Below the pieces are notes generated by a model, which was not told where the DNA came from, searched no databases, and saw only the letters and a list, made by a program, of their open reading frames with translations. Below, piece after piece: positions 55,701 through 63,240 of a stretch of 64,000 bases of DNA. A program made the translations under genes and the position numbers. The DNA is from Hassallia sp050875635 (lineage in GTDB: Bacteria; Cyanobacteriota; Cyanobacteriia; Cyanobacteriales; Nostocaceae): positions 1-64,000 of the forward strand of contig NZ_JBPAOH010000024.1 of assembly GCF_050875635.1 (NCBI RefSeq). The letters run 5' to 3'. Within the stretch, counting starts at the first letter, position 1. Every line of letters begins with the position of its first letter.

Positions 55701-55882
55701 ATACTGGAGCGATCGCCTTGTTTTGCGCTAGCGAACAACCTGAAGAAGTGACCGCAGACTCGTCTGGTGGTTGGGATACTCTGGCAATTGGAGGTTTAGA
55801 GAAACACTTAATTTATGGAGGACATTATCAGCTAATAAAAAGTTCCAAATTAGCAGAAAAACTTAAGATTTATCTAACTTAA
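49706..55882 (+). CDS. NRPS4: C-A-KR-PCP-TE, predicted alpha-hydroxy acid module and release
   Basis: The 2058-residue synthetase opens with a D-C-L-type C domain (about 1-430; HHLLLDG, H141-G147). An orphan A-subdomain piece follows (about 440-535; ending LPLTDTGEIDEASL). A complete acyl-adenylating domain comes next (about 620-1130; LLLTSGSTGMPKG near 780). A KR structural half and an active-looking KR follow (about 1150-1590; ITGGLGGIG, Tyr near 1542 in GAYAAANSF). A second orphan A-tail lies after the KR (MPLTDSGEIDLHKL, about 1672-1690). PCP Ser1734 (LGGHSLRAL) and a type I TE (Ser1863 in GGWSLGG) close it. A-KR didomains in valinomycin, cereulide, cryptophycin and aeruginosin systems activate and reduce alpha-keto acids. 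Ester formation and lactone or acid release are therefore expected (inference). Confidence 0.93.
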   Translation: MDDIEDIYELSPMQQGILFHSLYEQGSGMYFHQLAWTLQGKLNRDAFKQAWHKVVARHAVLRTSFHWQELEKPLQVVHSTVELPWIDCSWRGLTPKELEEKRSAFLWADSQQGFHLDSSPLMRCALIQLESDGYEFVWSLHHLLLDGWSMAIVLKEVFQFYYAIAIGENLYLPPPTPFREYIAWLQQQDFSKAECFWQQSLQGFKMPTPLPCMKKSKSQEAYIEQDFNLTEVTTTALQSLARSNSLTLNTILQGTWALLLSCYSGESDVVFGVTVSGRPPSLSKVESMVGVSINTLPVRVQVLEEAELLPWLKKLQAQQVEQQQYSYMPLVEIQTLSEIPQGLPLFESIVIFQNYPVDTDTKQGDLKIGQIKGTGHTNYPLTVMVSPGSELSVRIKYDSDRFGSRTITSIRENLQGLLEAIATNQEQKIASFITKLRKKGKPLKLQQLEAALMSASEVEDCFLLERENTIVAYVVLSSKFTTPEKLNSYLQSQLPTYKQPDIYVQISALPLTDTGEIDEASLRCLPAIDEDLVQRWEKQLGDLPEIERVAVVVQPQTNSLPALHLSDLLPQTEDAAIYFTTVSGDGGSPALEPQAPIAKSRSHAISHGEPLRYPENLPRTLTELLQVTARTSNKNILYIQRDGSELFQSYGDLLTQAQRINALLKKLGLQPQDKVILQIKNPQDFIPAFWGCILGGFVPVPLAIAPTYSQVNNAVNKLHNAWQMLEKPIVLASKELVEAIASLSGLLGLENFQVESCDRLHEYDPDPSYHLSQPEDLAILLLTSGSTGMPKGVMLSHWNILSSVAATSQVSQFTQEDISLNWLPLDHPGPLIRCCIRCVFLGCEQIHAPTDVVLQQPLIWFDWLERYQVTNTWSPNFAFTLVNERSAEIKQRTWNLSAVRSLLNTAEPIVPQTAQRFWELFQPHQLSSQAMHSSWGMAETSSGVTFSDNFLSENSTSTFAELGLPIPGVSLRIVSGENQVLEEGIVGYLQVKGESVTQGYYNNSQLNGEVFTTDGWFATGDLGFLQAGRLTITGRQKDVIIINGANYYSHEIEAVVENIPDIEVSYTAAVSVERDKLAIFFSTPLIGKDLLLRQKLAEIQQQVVSQIGIKPDYLLPVEKTVIPKTSIGKIQRSQLCQQLEAGEFNYILKKVDILLENAKTIPDWFYRQVWQTKQVRKLTVSTGLTLIFIEPLGLGDYIAERLKQENQSCIKVSVGSVFGKISDDCYTINPEKAEDYHLLLESIAVKQKYIEQIIHLWNYSKYREISSLTELETAQNTGVYSILFLVQALAKVQGDRHPVKLLFISSYTQLTGATDEIAYEKSSVLGLLKTIPQEMPWLNCRHIDLCVDLEVNGDSILAEMQDITGEREVAYRKGQRLVPRLERVNWSGEFKQPLPFKTGGSYLITGGLGGIGVEIAKYLLENYHARLLLVGRTPLRAEKLAAFEQLQQLNGTVVYETVDICDRPGMEAIISAWGELDGIIHLAGVARESLLESETQTGLAASLRSKVAGTWVLHQLIKDNPDSIFINFSSVNGFFGGTTVGAYAAANSFIDAFSDYQRTRSSLHSYCFAWSMWDETGMSRGYQMKELSRDRGYYPIGKQQGIYAFLAGMSLEPTRSYIGIDGNNANIQRYQSECYSLEKLIAYFTGTVPAIPQPPCDRFGTPTTCQLQLVEEMPLTDSGEIDLHKLAGKIIPHKGERVAPRNDVEREIAKIWEDVLGVENVGIYDNFFQLGGHSLRALQVMYRLQNKFSVDLPLQNLFHTPNIAGLAATIGKQRQQPFSCLVPIQPKGNRSPFFCVHPVGGNVLCYADLARHLGDEQPFYGLQSVGLNGEQEPMTCVEDMATHYIKAIQTIQPTGPYYIGGWSLGGAIAFEMAQQLSVSGQEIALLALIDSYTPKVIEQVSEHRKHVLSQKSSDRALDDSTLASYYFAQDLGSLLGKELVVSLAQLQELELDAQLTYILEQARIAEVLPPELELAQIRRLFQVFQANIQARLRYRPQPYTGAIALFCASEQPEEVTADSSGGWDTLAIGGLEKHLIYGGHYQLIKSSKLAEKLKIYLT

Positions 55883-56019
55883 ATTAAAGGACAATGAATC
55901 CTGAGAAAATTTGGTTCTATCGCTCTTTTTCTGAAGAGTTTCATTTGCATAAAATATAACTCTTGTGGGGATCGAACCCAAACAATTATTTACTTGAGAA
56001 AATTTTAGCTCTGAAAAAT

Positions 56020-57561
56020 ATGACAAACGGGCGTCAATTGTCTAACCAAGACTTGGAAACATTCCATCACAAAATTCAGGAAGCCAAGAATAAATATAAT
56101 ATCCCTGGTGTCGCCGTAACCATCGTACAGAACGACAAATTAATCTTTGACGAAGGCTTTGGCGTGCGGAACCTAGAGACGAAAGAACCGATGACCACAG
56201 AAACAATTTGTCCTCTGGGTTCAATGAGCAAATCATTGACAGCGCTGATGAATGCCACCCAAGTAGATGAGGGACATTTTACCTGGGATACGTATCTGAA
56301 AGACATTAGCCCCCTGTATCGGTTTCCTACGGACTTGCTTACAGAAACTTTGCAGGTGTATCACCTAATGAGTATGTCTAGTGGTCTGAGCGAGCCTACA
56401 AGTCCTTACGACAATTACGGTCAATATGAAGAGAATGCCATTTACTGGAATGAGCAGTCTCCAGCATATGTAATGACATCTCTAGCAACTCCACAGATTC
56501 TTGGAGAACCTGGGACAGTCTTTTATTACAACAACGAGGTGTATGCTAGTGCTGGTTATTTAAGCCCGTTGCAACAGGGTATAGAACCCTTTCAAATGCT
56601 TCAAGTTTATAAAGACTTGATGTACAAAAAGGTTTTTCATCCAATTGGAATGAAAAGCACCTACATCACATCAGACCTCTCTTGCATCAGTGACAATTAT
56701 GCTGTCAGTTACGGACTGCAATGCCAAAATGGAGAGCTTAAGCCACTGGAAATGGCGGCAACGAGCGTTAATAACATTAACGGACTTGCTCCAGCCGGTC
56801 AAATTGTTTCAAACGCTAAAGATCTGAGTCTTTATGCCAGGATGCTGTTGAATTCTGGCATTGCTCCAAACAGCGAATATCGCGTGGTCAGCACCCAAAA
56901 TTTGCAGGAACTTTGGAAACCTCGCATTGACACAAAGGGTGGAATTCCAGGTCTTACCAATGATATTGACTATGGTCTAGGCTGGGAAATCGATGAAATC
57001 ACTTGCAACGGTCACAAGTTTGAAGTTTACTGTCATGGTGGGTTTTTGCCAGCCTGGTTATCCTGGATACAAGTAGTCCCAGACTCGAACGTCGGGTTGG
57101 TGATTCTCACTAATAATGCGTTTGGTCGATATATGGCACTGGAAATGGGACAAGAATTGCTCAAGTTAGTTTACGGTGAAGATTTAAAATTCAATGTCGA
57201 TGTTTACTACTATTACCAAAAAGCAATTAGCGACGCAATAGAAGGTCAGGGTAGCCCTCCTGCTTCTTATACAGTAAAACGAGATGATGTTGCTCCAATC
57301 CTTGGTAACTATCAGGGGGGCTGGACTGTGGAAATTGACAAGAATAATTACCTCCTGGTGTCTAAAACAGGATGGATTTATTATTTATATCCCTCTCAAG
57401 CCGGCTCAATTTCAAAAGGAAAAAATGAATTCATCGTCTGGGCATCCAACGACAGCGAATCGTTGGACAAAGACAAAAACCAAGTTGAGTTCTACATTGA
57501 CTCTGTATGGGGAGTCACTATGATATCTGGGATGGGAGAAGTGAAACGCTGGGCGGTATAA
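56020..57561 (+). CDS. serine hydrolase C (class C beta-lactamase fold)
   Basis: I start at ATG 56020 (MTNGRQLSNQDLE); the TTG at 55963 reads implausible residues. The 513-residue protein has S68-M-S-K71, Y170-N-N172 and H339-G-G, with the same C-terminal beta domain (LGNYQGGWTVEI). There is no signal peptide and no NMQLD tail; it ends GMGEVKRWAV. It lies 137 bp after NRPS4, 63 bp before hydrolase D, and is clearly a paralogue of A, B and D. Likely a peptidase, esterase or cyclase acting on the NRPS product. Confidence 0.88.
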   Translation: MTNGRQLSNQDLETFHHKIQEAKNKYNIPGVAVTIVQNDKLIFDEGFGVRNLETKEPMTTETICPLGSMSKSLTALMNATQVDEGHFTWDTYLKDISPLYRFPTDLLTETLQVYHLMSMSSGLSEPTSPYDNYGQYEENAIYWNEQSPAYVMTSLATPQILGEPGTVFYYNNEVYASAGYLSPLQQGIEPFQMLQVYKDLMYKKVFHPIGMKSTYITSDLSCISDNYAVSYGLQCQNGELKPLEMAATSVNNINGLAPAGQIVSNAKDLSLYARMLLNSGIAPNSEYRVVSTQNLQELWKPRIDTKGGIPGLTNDIDYGLGWEIDEITCNGHKFEVYCHGGFLPAWLSWIQVVPDSNVGLVILTNNAFGRYMALEMGQELLKLVYGEDLKFNVDVYYYYQKAISDAIEGQGSPPASYTVKRDDVAPILGNYQGGWTVEIDKNNYLLVSKTGWIYYLYPSQAGSISKGKNEFIVWASNDSESLDKDKNQVEFYIDSVWGVTMISGMGEVKRWAV

Positions 57562-57624
57562 TATGATTCTTGTTAGCTCCAAGTACTTTGCGACCGAGAA
57601 ATAATACTATAAAAGGACATTAGA

Positions 57625-59232
57625 ATGACGAACAACACCCCAAGCAAGTTCTATGACGTTGTATCATTAAATCAATTGAACGAATTTGAGATAAATTTCA
57701 AAGAACGAGTAAAACAAGAAGAATATCAGGTTCCTGGTGCTGCATTTGCGATCGTGCATGGAAACGATTTAATTGTAGCTTCTGGTCATGGCGTGCGGGA
57801 CTTAAAAACACACGCTCCAGTTACTCGAGAAACTCTTTTCCCGATCGGTTCAATGAGCAAATCGATGACCGCCGTAATGAATGCCACCCAGGTGGAAGCC
57901 GGGATATTTGGTTGGGAAACATTGGTGAAGGACATTAGCCCGCACTTTAAATTTGCCAATCGGGAAACCACAGAAAAACTACAGGTGAAGCACTTGATCG
58001 GGATGCGTTCCGGCATACGAGATCCGATCGGTCCTAACAACGGTGAAAATGACAAATATTGGGAGGGACAGTCAGCACCGTATGTAATTAGAACCTTGGC
58101 AAATGCACCTTTTGAGGCAATGCCGGGAGAAAAATTTCACTACGGGAACGAATGTTATGCCAGCACGGGTTACTTATCTCCGTTGAAGCAGGGTGTAGAT
58201 GCATCGCAATTGCTGCAAGAATACAATAATTTGATGCATAAGCATATCTTTGCACCGATTGGTATGACAAAGACCTGCATAACACCAATTTGTTCAAGCA
58301 TTAGTGACAACTATGCAGCTAGTTACGGACTCGATACTAGCAATGGGCAAGCCAGCCAGATGAAAGAAGTTCCCATTAGCATTAGTAATGTTAGTGGCAT
58401 CGCGCCTTCAGGTCAAGTAGTCTCAAATGTTATAGACTTGAGTCTTTATGCCAGGATGCTGTTAAACAAGGGTGTTACCATTGATGGAGTGCGAATCCTC
58501 AGCGAAGAAAGTGTTGACAAGCTTTGGAATGACACAATTGATGCTCCTGGGTTCCCCGGTCTGACTAAGGTAACTAAATATGGTCTGGGTTGGGAGATCC
58601 AAGAAGTTAACCTAACAAACCCAGACCGCAAAATTCAGGCGATCGCTCATGGCGGTCTTCTTCCCTCTTGGGTATCTTGGCTGATGGTAGTTCCGGATAT
58701 AAATGCAGGATTGATTATCCTCACTAATAGCTGGTCTGGTTTCTACTTAATATTTGACGCGGCGAAGGAGTTTCTCAAATGGTTTTACCCAGACCACTTG
58801 GATGAATCGCAATTCATCGATTATCGTTCAGAATACCTGAAATACATCCAGAGATCGCCGAAGCAAATTCAGGAGAAAGTATCATCATATACAGTTAAAC
58901 CCGACGAAGTTCAACCACTGTTAGGGAACTACCAGGGGGGCTGGAACTTAGAAGTGAACCAGGATAATCAATTGGTTTTGTTTAAGACAGGATGGGTTTT
59001 TTACCTGTTTCCTAGCAAAGCGGGTCAACACAATTACATTATCGGAGCCAGCAACGACACTTCATATCTGAATCCCGATCATCTGGATGATGAACGAAAT
59101 AAGATCGGCTTTTCCATTGACCCCGTAACCGAGCAGGTGACTATGACTTCATCAATGGGCACGGTTACCAAATTAGTTGAACCTGACAATTCAATTAGAC
59201 CGACCCCACTCAAGCTGTGGCTTGCCCTTTAG
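57625..59232 (+). CDS. serine hydrolase D (class C beta-lactamase fold)
   Basis: The 535-residue protein has S76-M-S-K79, Y173-G-N175 (Gly where the others have Asn) and H342-G-G, then the beta domain (LLGNYQGGWNLEV). Shine-Dalgarno AAGGAC lies 7 bases before ATG 57625. There is no signal peptide and no NMQLD tail. The last 13-14 codons lie in a 78-bp duplication, so the natural C-terminus may once have been different. It forms a tandem pair with hydrolase C. Four such genes in one NRPS locus is unusual. Confidence 0.88.
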   Translation: MTNNTPSKFYDVVSLNQLNEFEINFKERVKQEEYQVPGAAFAIVHGNDLIVASGHGVRDLKTHAPVTRETLFPIGSMSKSMTAVMNATQVEAGIFGWETLVKDISPHFKFANRETTEKLQVKHLIGMRSGIRDPIGPNNGENDKYWEGQSAPYVIRTLANAPFEAMPGEKFHYGNECYASTGYLSPLKQGVDASQLLQEYNNLMHKHIFAPIGMTKTCITPICSSISDNYAASYGLDTSNGQASQMKEVPISISNVSGIAPSGQVVSNVIDLSLYARMLLNKGVTIDGVRILSEESVDKLWNDTIDAPGFPGLTKVTKYGLGWEIQEVNLTNPDRKIQAIAHGGLLPSWVSWLMVVPDINAGLIILTNSWSGFYLIFDAAKEFLKWFYPDHLDESQFIDYRSEYLKYIQRSPKQIQEKVSSYTVKPDEVQPLLGNYQGGWNLEVNQDNQLVLFKTGWVFYLFPSKAGQHNYIIGASNDTSYLNPDHLDDERNKIGFSIDPVTEQVTMTSSMGTVTKLVEPDNSIRPTPLKLWLAL

Positions 59233-59279
59233 CCCCCTCAAGTTACCAAATTAGTTGAATTTGACAATTCAATTAGACT
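59164..59279 (+). repeat. 78-bp-period partial duplication at the end of hydrolase D
   Basis: GTTACCAAATTAGTTGAACC at 59164 recurs at 59242 as GTTACCAAATTAGTTGAATT. The match covers about 38 bp. The first copy is coding and the second lies just past the stop. Confidence 0.85.
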
Positions 59280-59731
59280 GCATTGAAAAGCATTTTTTTG
59301 AAGTAAGCGGTTCCACATTTACTTGCTTGACTGGCTTGGTTCACTCTCGAAAATTAAATGTGGAGCTGATTACACTTCTATTATAGTTCGCACGGGCAGT
59401 GCGCGGGCGGGCGATCGCGTTCAATATCATCAAAAAATCAGGTTTGAATGCCTGAAATTCATACCCCATATTTGGTATTTTTTGTCAATGCGTAAATTCT
59501 AGTAGCTTGAGTTTGTATTGCTCTTAACTTCATCAAAAAAGCTCAGTTTCTGACCGTGCATAGTATATCCAAAAAACAATTATTTACGTTTGAAACATTT
59601 TAGCTAACTAAAAATAGTGAAATAGATTAAATTTTGAGAAAATAAGACGAGCGAAGCTTGACAATATGATTCTTGTTGGCTTTAATATTTTGAGTCTGAG
59701 AAATAATATTATATCTGTAAACCCAAATATA
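59280..59731. other. 452-bp non-coding region
   Basis: An AT-rich spacer with one HIP1-containing G/C-rich island (about 59388-59420) and a small CAGG(T)TTGAATGCCTG hairpin near 59450. No gene or clear regulatory site is recognised. Confidence 0.45.
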
Positions 59732-60901
59732 ATGAAGTTCAAAATAAAAAGCTTGTTGCAAAGCATAGGATTTTGCCTGAGCCTGATATGCTTCTATCTA
59801 ATTCAACTTGCCCCAACCGTAGCCGCAGATATGCCAAGCGATTTTAGTTCAAATTTGTTTGAGGCTAACTCGCTTAACACTGGCAACACCTATCTAATGG
59901 ATAAACATGCTTGGACATTATTTGCCAAATTAAGTCAGAAAGCACCAATACAATGTCGTGATGCCAATAATATTGAAACTAATAACACTATTTGGGAAAC
60001 TTGGGCAGATAACGCTGAGACGTTCCCAGGTAGTCAACCAAAATGGCCTGAAGTATGTGGTACTGCGGAAAAACCCCGTTTAAAGGTACTTAGAGAGCGC
60101 AGCATTAACTTATTTGTTAAAGACGCAGAAAAACAGATAATTCCCGGAGTCGAATTTGTGAGTTCTTCAGTAGAAGAAGTCCGTCGTAACCGTGCCACCT
60201 TTGATTATATTGTTAATAACGAACTCTGGAATTTGGATGGTTTGGTCAAGGCATATGCTAGTGATGAAAAAATTGAGTTTCCTGCTGATGCTATTGAATT
60301 AAAAGCTGATTGGGTGCAAATCCGCTCTTCAGAAAAGAATAAATATCACTGGAATTACACTCAAGATGGAACTCTAGTTGGTTTGCGGGCGATGCACATT
60401 ATTACCAAAGAGTTGCCAAACTGGTTCTGGGCGACCTTTGAATGGGTTGATAATCTAGGACGCTGCGATTACATCGGCTGTGTCGATAACTTTGGGGTAA
60501 CTCCGCATATCGTCAAACCGAACAATACGATAAATCTCAAATATGCTCCCGAACAATTAACCCCAGAACTGGAAAAATTGTTTGCTGCTTACGGACTAAC
60601 AGGAAAATGGGGCGAGCAATTTAAGAACTACCGCCTGAGAGGAACTCAAATCAACTTTATTGATTCTACAGGAAACCCCACATTGTTAGGCAATTCAATC
60701 ACAGAACAGAACGCTGTATTTGGCTCTTCGTGTATAACTTGCCACGCGCAGGCAAGGATTGATGCTTCTGGTCATTTGACAAAAGTTTTTACATTAGTTG
60801 GAGCACCTCAGCCTGAATTGTTTGAAAAATTCAAATCAACGGGCTTTGTTTGGTCAATCCCATTGTGTGTAAACAAACCTTGGGCTTGTCAGCACCAATG
60901 A
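59732..60901 (+). CDS. exported c-type heme protein of unknown function
   Basis: I choose ATG 59732 (MKFKIKSLLQSIG), which gives a clean signal peptide (hydrophobic to about residue 32, TVAAD); ATG/TTG-like starts upstream from 59666 would spoil it. The 389-residue mature protein has a single heme c site, C334-I-T-C337-H338 in SSCITCHAQA, near the C-terminus. It also has Trp-rich blocks (IWETWADNAETFPGSQPKWP; ELPNWFWATFEWVDN). It probably sits in the periplasm or lumen. I cannot place it in a cytochrome family. It lies downstream of the hydrolases but with its own gap, so a link to the pathway is uncertain. Confidence 0.75.
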   Translation: MKFKIKSLLQSIGFCLSLICFYLIQLAPTVAADMPSDFSSNLFEANSLNTGNTYLMDKHAWTLFAKLSQKAPIQCRDANNIETNNTIWETWADNAETFPGSQPKWPEVCGTAEKPRLKVLRERSINLFVKDAEKQIIPGVEFVSSSVEEVRRNRATFDYIVNNELWNLDGLVKAYASDEKIEFPADAIELKADWVQIRSSEKNKYHWNYTQDGTLVGLRAMHIITKELPNWFWATFEWVDNLGRCDYIGCVDNFGVTPHIVKPNNTINLKYAPEQLTPELEKLFAAYGLTGKWGEQFKNYRLRGTQINFIDSTGNPTLLGNSITEQNAVFGSSCITCHAQARIDASGHLTKVFTLVGAPQPELFEKFKSTGFVWSIPLCVNKPWACQHQ

Positions 60902-61040
60902 AATACCGAACATCAGCTGTATCATATCTTTCTCGAACTTTGTTTTTGTGTATCATTCACAATATCTACGCAAACAGAACTGTCGGTAGTTTAAAATGGG
61001 TAGTGCCCATCTTACATTTACAGCATCAGCGTAAGTCCTG
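60896..61040 (-). repeat. right copy of the ~135-bp inverted dispersed repeat
   Basis: The reverse complement of this stretch matches about 13910-14055. Both end in TCAGGA(C/T)TTA..CGC, a sequence often seen at ends of small elements in Nostoc-like genomes. The two copies bracket the whole PKS/NRPS locus in opposite orientation. Confidence 0.8.
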
Positions 61041-61235
61041 ATATATTTAAGGTCGAATCGCGGCATCCAATTAGCTTTCTTTATCCAGAAACCTGTATTA
61101 ATGTACTATTTAAGTAGCTGCACGCAATTAATTACACAAAATCGGGGCTGAAATTCTTGCTTAGTAAAGAATCAGTATGTAATTAATTCTGTTGGGTTAC
61201 TTATTTACAGATGTAAAAGATTTACAAAGCCAAAA

Positions 61236-62564
61236 ATGAAAGTTTTCATCCTCATCTGGTTCGGTCAGCTAATCTCCTTGATTGGTTCCAATCTTACCAG
61301 CTTTGCCTTGGGAGTAAGAGTTTATCAAAACACAGGGTCTGTGACGCAGTTCGCCCTGATCACTATGTGCGCGGCTCTACCTCTAGTGGTGGTTTCTCCT
61401 ATAGCTGGCACTCTAGTAGATCGGTGGAGCAGGCGCTGGACGATGATTCTTAGTGATTGTGGTAGCGGTATGTGTACGGTGGCGATCGCTCTTTTGGTAG
61501 CCACTGGCACGCTTCAAATCTGGCACATATATTTGATTGCAGCGCTAAATTCCTTATTTAGTGCTTTCCAATGGCCTGCTTATACCGCCGCAACTACCCT
61601 GTTAGTTCCCAAAGAACAGTTGAGTCGCGCCACTGGCATGGTTCAGTCAGCAGAAGGCATCGCTCAAATTTTATCTCCGGCGATCGCTGGTGTTCTTTTA
61701 GTAACAATAGGGTTGCGGGGTATTATTTTCCTCGACCTCTCTACTTTCGGTTTTGCGCTATTAACGTTACTTTTTGTCCGGTTTCCAGAGTTGGAGACCT
61801 CTAAGGAAGAAATTAGCATAAAAGCGCTGGGGGAAGAATTACTCTACGGCTTAACCTACATTACCACCAGACCCGGGTTAGTCGGAATACTGATTTTTTT
61901 CTCGGTGATTAACTTGTTTGTGGGATTAATAACTGTCTTGTTCCCTCCTCTAGTACTAGAGTTGTTCTCTCCTGTGGTGTTGGGTACTGTCGAGTCGATT
62001 AGCGGCATGGGTATGCTCGCGGGTAGCTTGCTGATGATTATTTGGAAAGGTCCAGCTTACCGCATTAATACTGTATTTGGCGTTGCTATATTCATGGCGG
62101 TATCTATTATGGCTGTGGGATTACACAGTTCCATATTCTTTCTAAGTATTGGTGGTTTTCTTTTCTTATTTGGTTCCCCAGTTATCCGTGCTTGTCTCCA
62201 AGTCATCTGGCAAACAAAAGTTGCACCCGAGGTTCAAGGAAGAGTTTTTGCCCTTAGACGAATGATAACCCAGTCATGTATACCCTTGGCGGCTCTCTTG
62301 GCTGGACCTTTAGATGACTATATTTTTGAACCCTTAATGAGTCCTGATGGTCCCTTAGCAGCAAGCCTTGGACAAATCATTGGCGTAGGAACAGGTCGCG
62401 GCATCGATCTTTTGTTGATCTTCATGGGCTTGTCGATGATATTGACAACCTTTTTGGCATACCTCTATCCTCCTCTGCGGCTTGTTGAAAGCCAACTGCC
62501 TGATGTCCCTTCTTCTGGGGAGCCCGAGATCGAGCCACGCCCAGACCCATTAGTGACAGGTTAA
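61236..62564 (+). CDS. MFS transporter, probable exporter
   Basis: The 442-residue protein has about 12 membrane helices. The MFS signature after helix 2 is clear (GTLVDRWSRRWTMILSD), and helix 5 reads GIAQILSPAIAGVLL. The overall pattern is of the MFS_3 (EntS/MefA-like) drug and siderophore exporter group. Such genes are common at the edges of cyanobacterial NRPS clusters. It has a soluble Pro/Glu-rich tail. Export of the locus product is a good guess but not shown. Start ATG 61236; no strong Shine-Dalgarno. Confidence 0.9.
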   Translation: MKVFILIWFGQLISLIGSNLTSFALGVRVYQNTGSVTQFALITMCAALPLVVVSPIAGTLVDRWSRRWTMILSDCGSGMCTVAIALLVATGTLQIWHIYLIAALNSLFSAFQWPAYTAATTLLVPKEQLSRATGMVQSAEGIAQILSPAIAGVLLVTIGLRGIIFLDLSTFGFALLTLLFVRFPELETSKEEISIKALGEELLYGLTYITTRPGLVGILIFFSVINLFVGLITVLFPPLVLELFSPVVLGTVESISGMGMLAGSLLMIIWKGPAYRINTVFGVAIFMAVSIMAVGLHSSIFFLSIGGFLFLFGSPVIRACLQVIWQTKVAPEVQGRVFALRRMITQSCIPLAALLAGPLDDYIFEPLMSPDGPLAASLGQIIGVGTGRGIDLLLIFMGLSMILTTFLAYLYPPLRLVESQLPDVPSSGEPEIEPRPDPLVTG

Positions 62565-62678
62565 GAAAGTGGAGCAAATGTCAACAAACAATTCGCAGTT
62601 CGCAATTCGCAATTTGGTAGTGCTAAAGAAGTAATGATGGTAAAGTGGCACTAACTACTATCACCTCTATTGACAACA

Positions 62679-62771
62679 ATGCCCATCTATCCCAATTGCA
62701 CTTTCTCTCAAACTGTCAAAAACGGTCGTATTCATCACGGAAAACACCCGCAGAAGAAGGTGATTGACTAA
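62679..62771 (+). pseudogene. N-terminal zinc-finger relic of an IS1-family transposase
   Basis: MPIYPNCTFSQTVKNGRIHH then GKHPQKK matches the start of IS1-type InsA-like proteins (xPxCxxxxTVKNGRIHNGK). The first Cys of the finger is Tyr here. It stops after 30 codons. A GGTAGTGCTAAAGAAGTAAT at about 62615 may be the IS left end. Confidence 0.65.
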
Positions 62772-62799
62772 ATTTTTAAATCGCTGGACATTTCCGGGG

Positions 62800-63172
62800 C
62801 ATATGTTGAAAAGCGCCTAAAATTAGTTTGTTCTGTAAGAGCTAATGTCAGCTTGCGATACTGAACGAAATACCAAATTGCGCCAATGTGAGAATGACTT
62901 GGTTCGTCGCACCAGACGAGACACTTGCTGCCGTAGCGTGTTGTTGAAGCGCTCAATGTAACTTGTTTTAGCCGTCTGTTTACCAACTGCCCGATGTCGC
63001 TTTTTTGGTAAAACAGTCTGATAAGCTTTCTTTGAAATCCGTAGATGCGATTGCACGCTAGCGATAGACCGCAGGCAGTTTCATCCCGCGCACCAATATA
63101 AACCCCGGCAATTTCACAGCAACCAACATCAATCGCTTTCCCTACCCACTGTTTATTACGTTTGTTGTCCAC
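62800..63172 (-). pseudogene. frameshifted IS1-family transposase, C-terminal part
   Basis: Reading from 63172 gives NKRNKQWVGKAID and EIAGVYIGARDE. A shift leads to AYQTVLPKKRHRAVGKQT and SYIERFNNTLRQQVSRLVRR (about 63030-62880). A second shift gives SHIGAIWYFVQY. These are consecutive blocks of IS1-family DDE transposases. At least two frameshifts kill it. It is on the strand opposite to the N-terminal relic, so they come from separate or rearranged copies. Confidence 0.8.
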
Positions 63173-63240
63173 TCAGCTTGATTCGGCAGAAGCTAGTCAT
63201 AAATAGAACAAAATTTAGACCATCTCAAGATAATAGTTTT

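Noticed and set aside
26963..62564. Idea that the product is a siderophore, from Fur-like boxes and an EntS-like exporter
   Set aside because: No catechol, hydroxamate or other iron-ligand biosynthetic genes are present. The alpha-hydroxy acid and beta-hydroxylation could contribute ligands, but this is too thin to claim.
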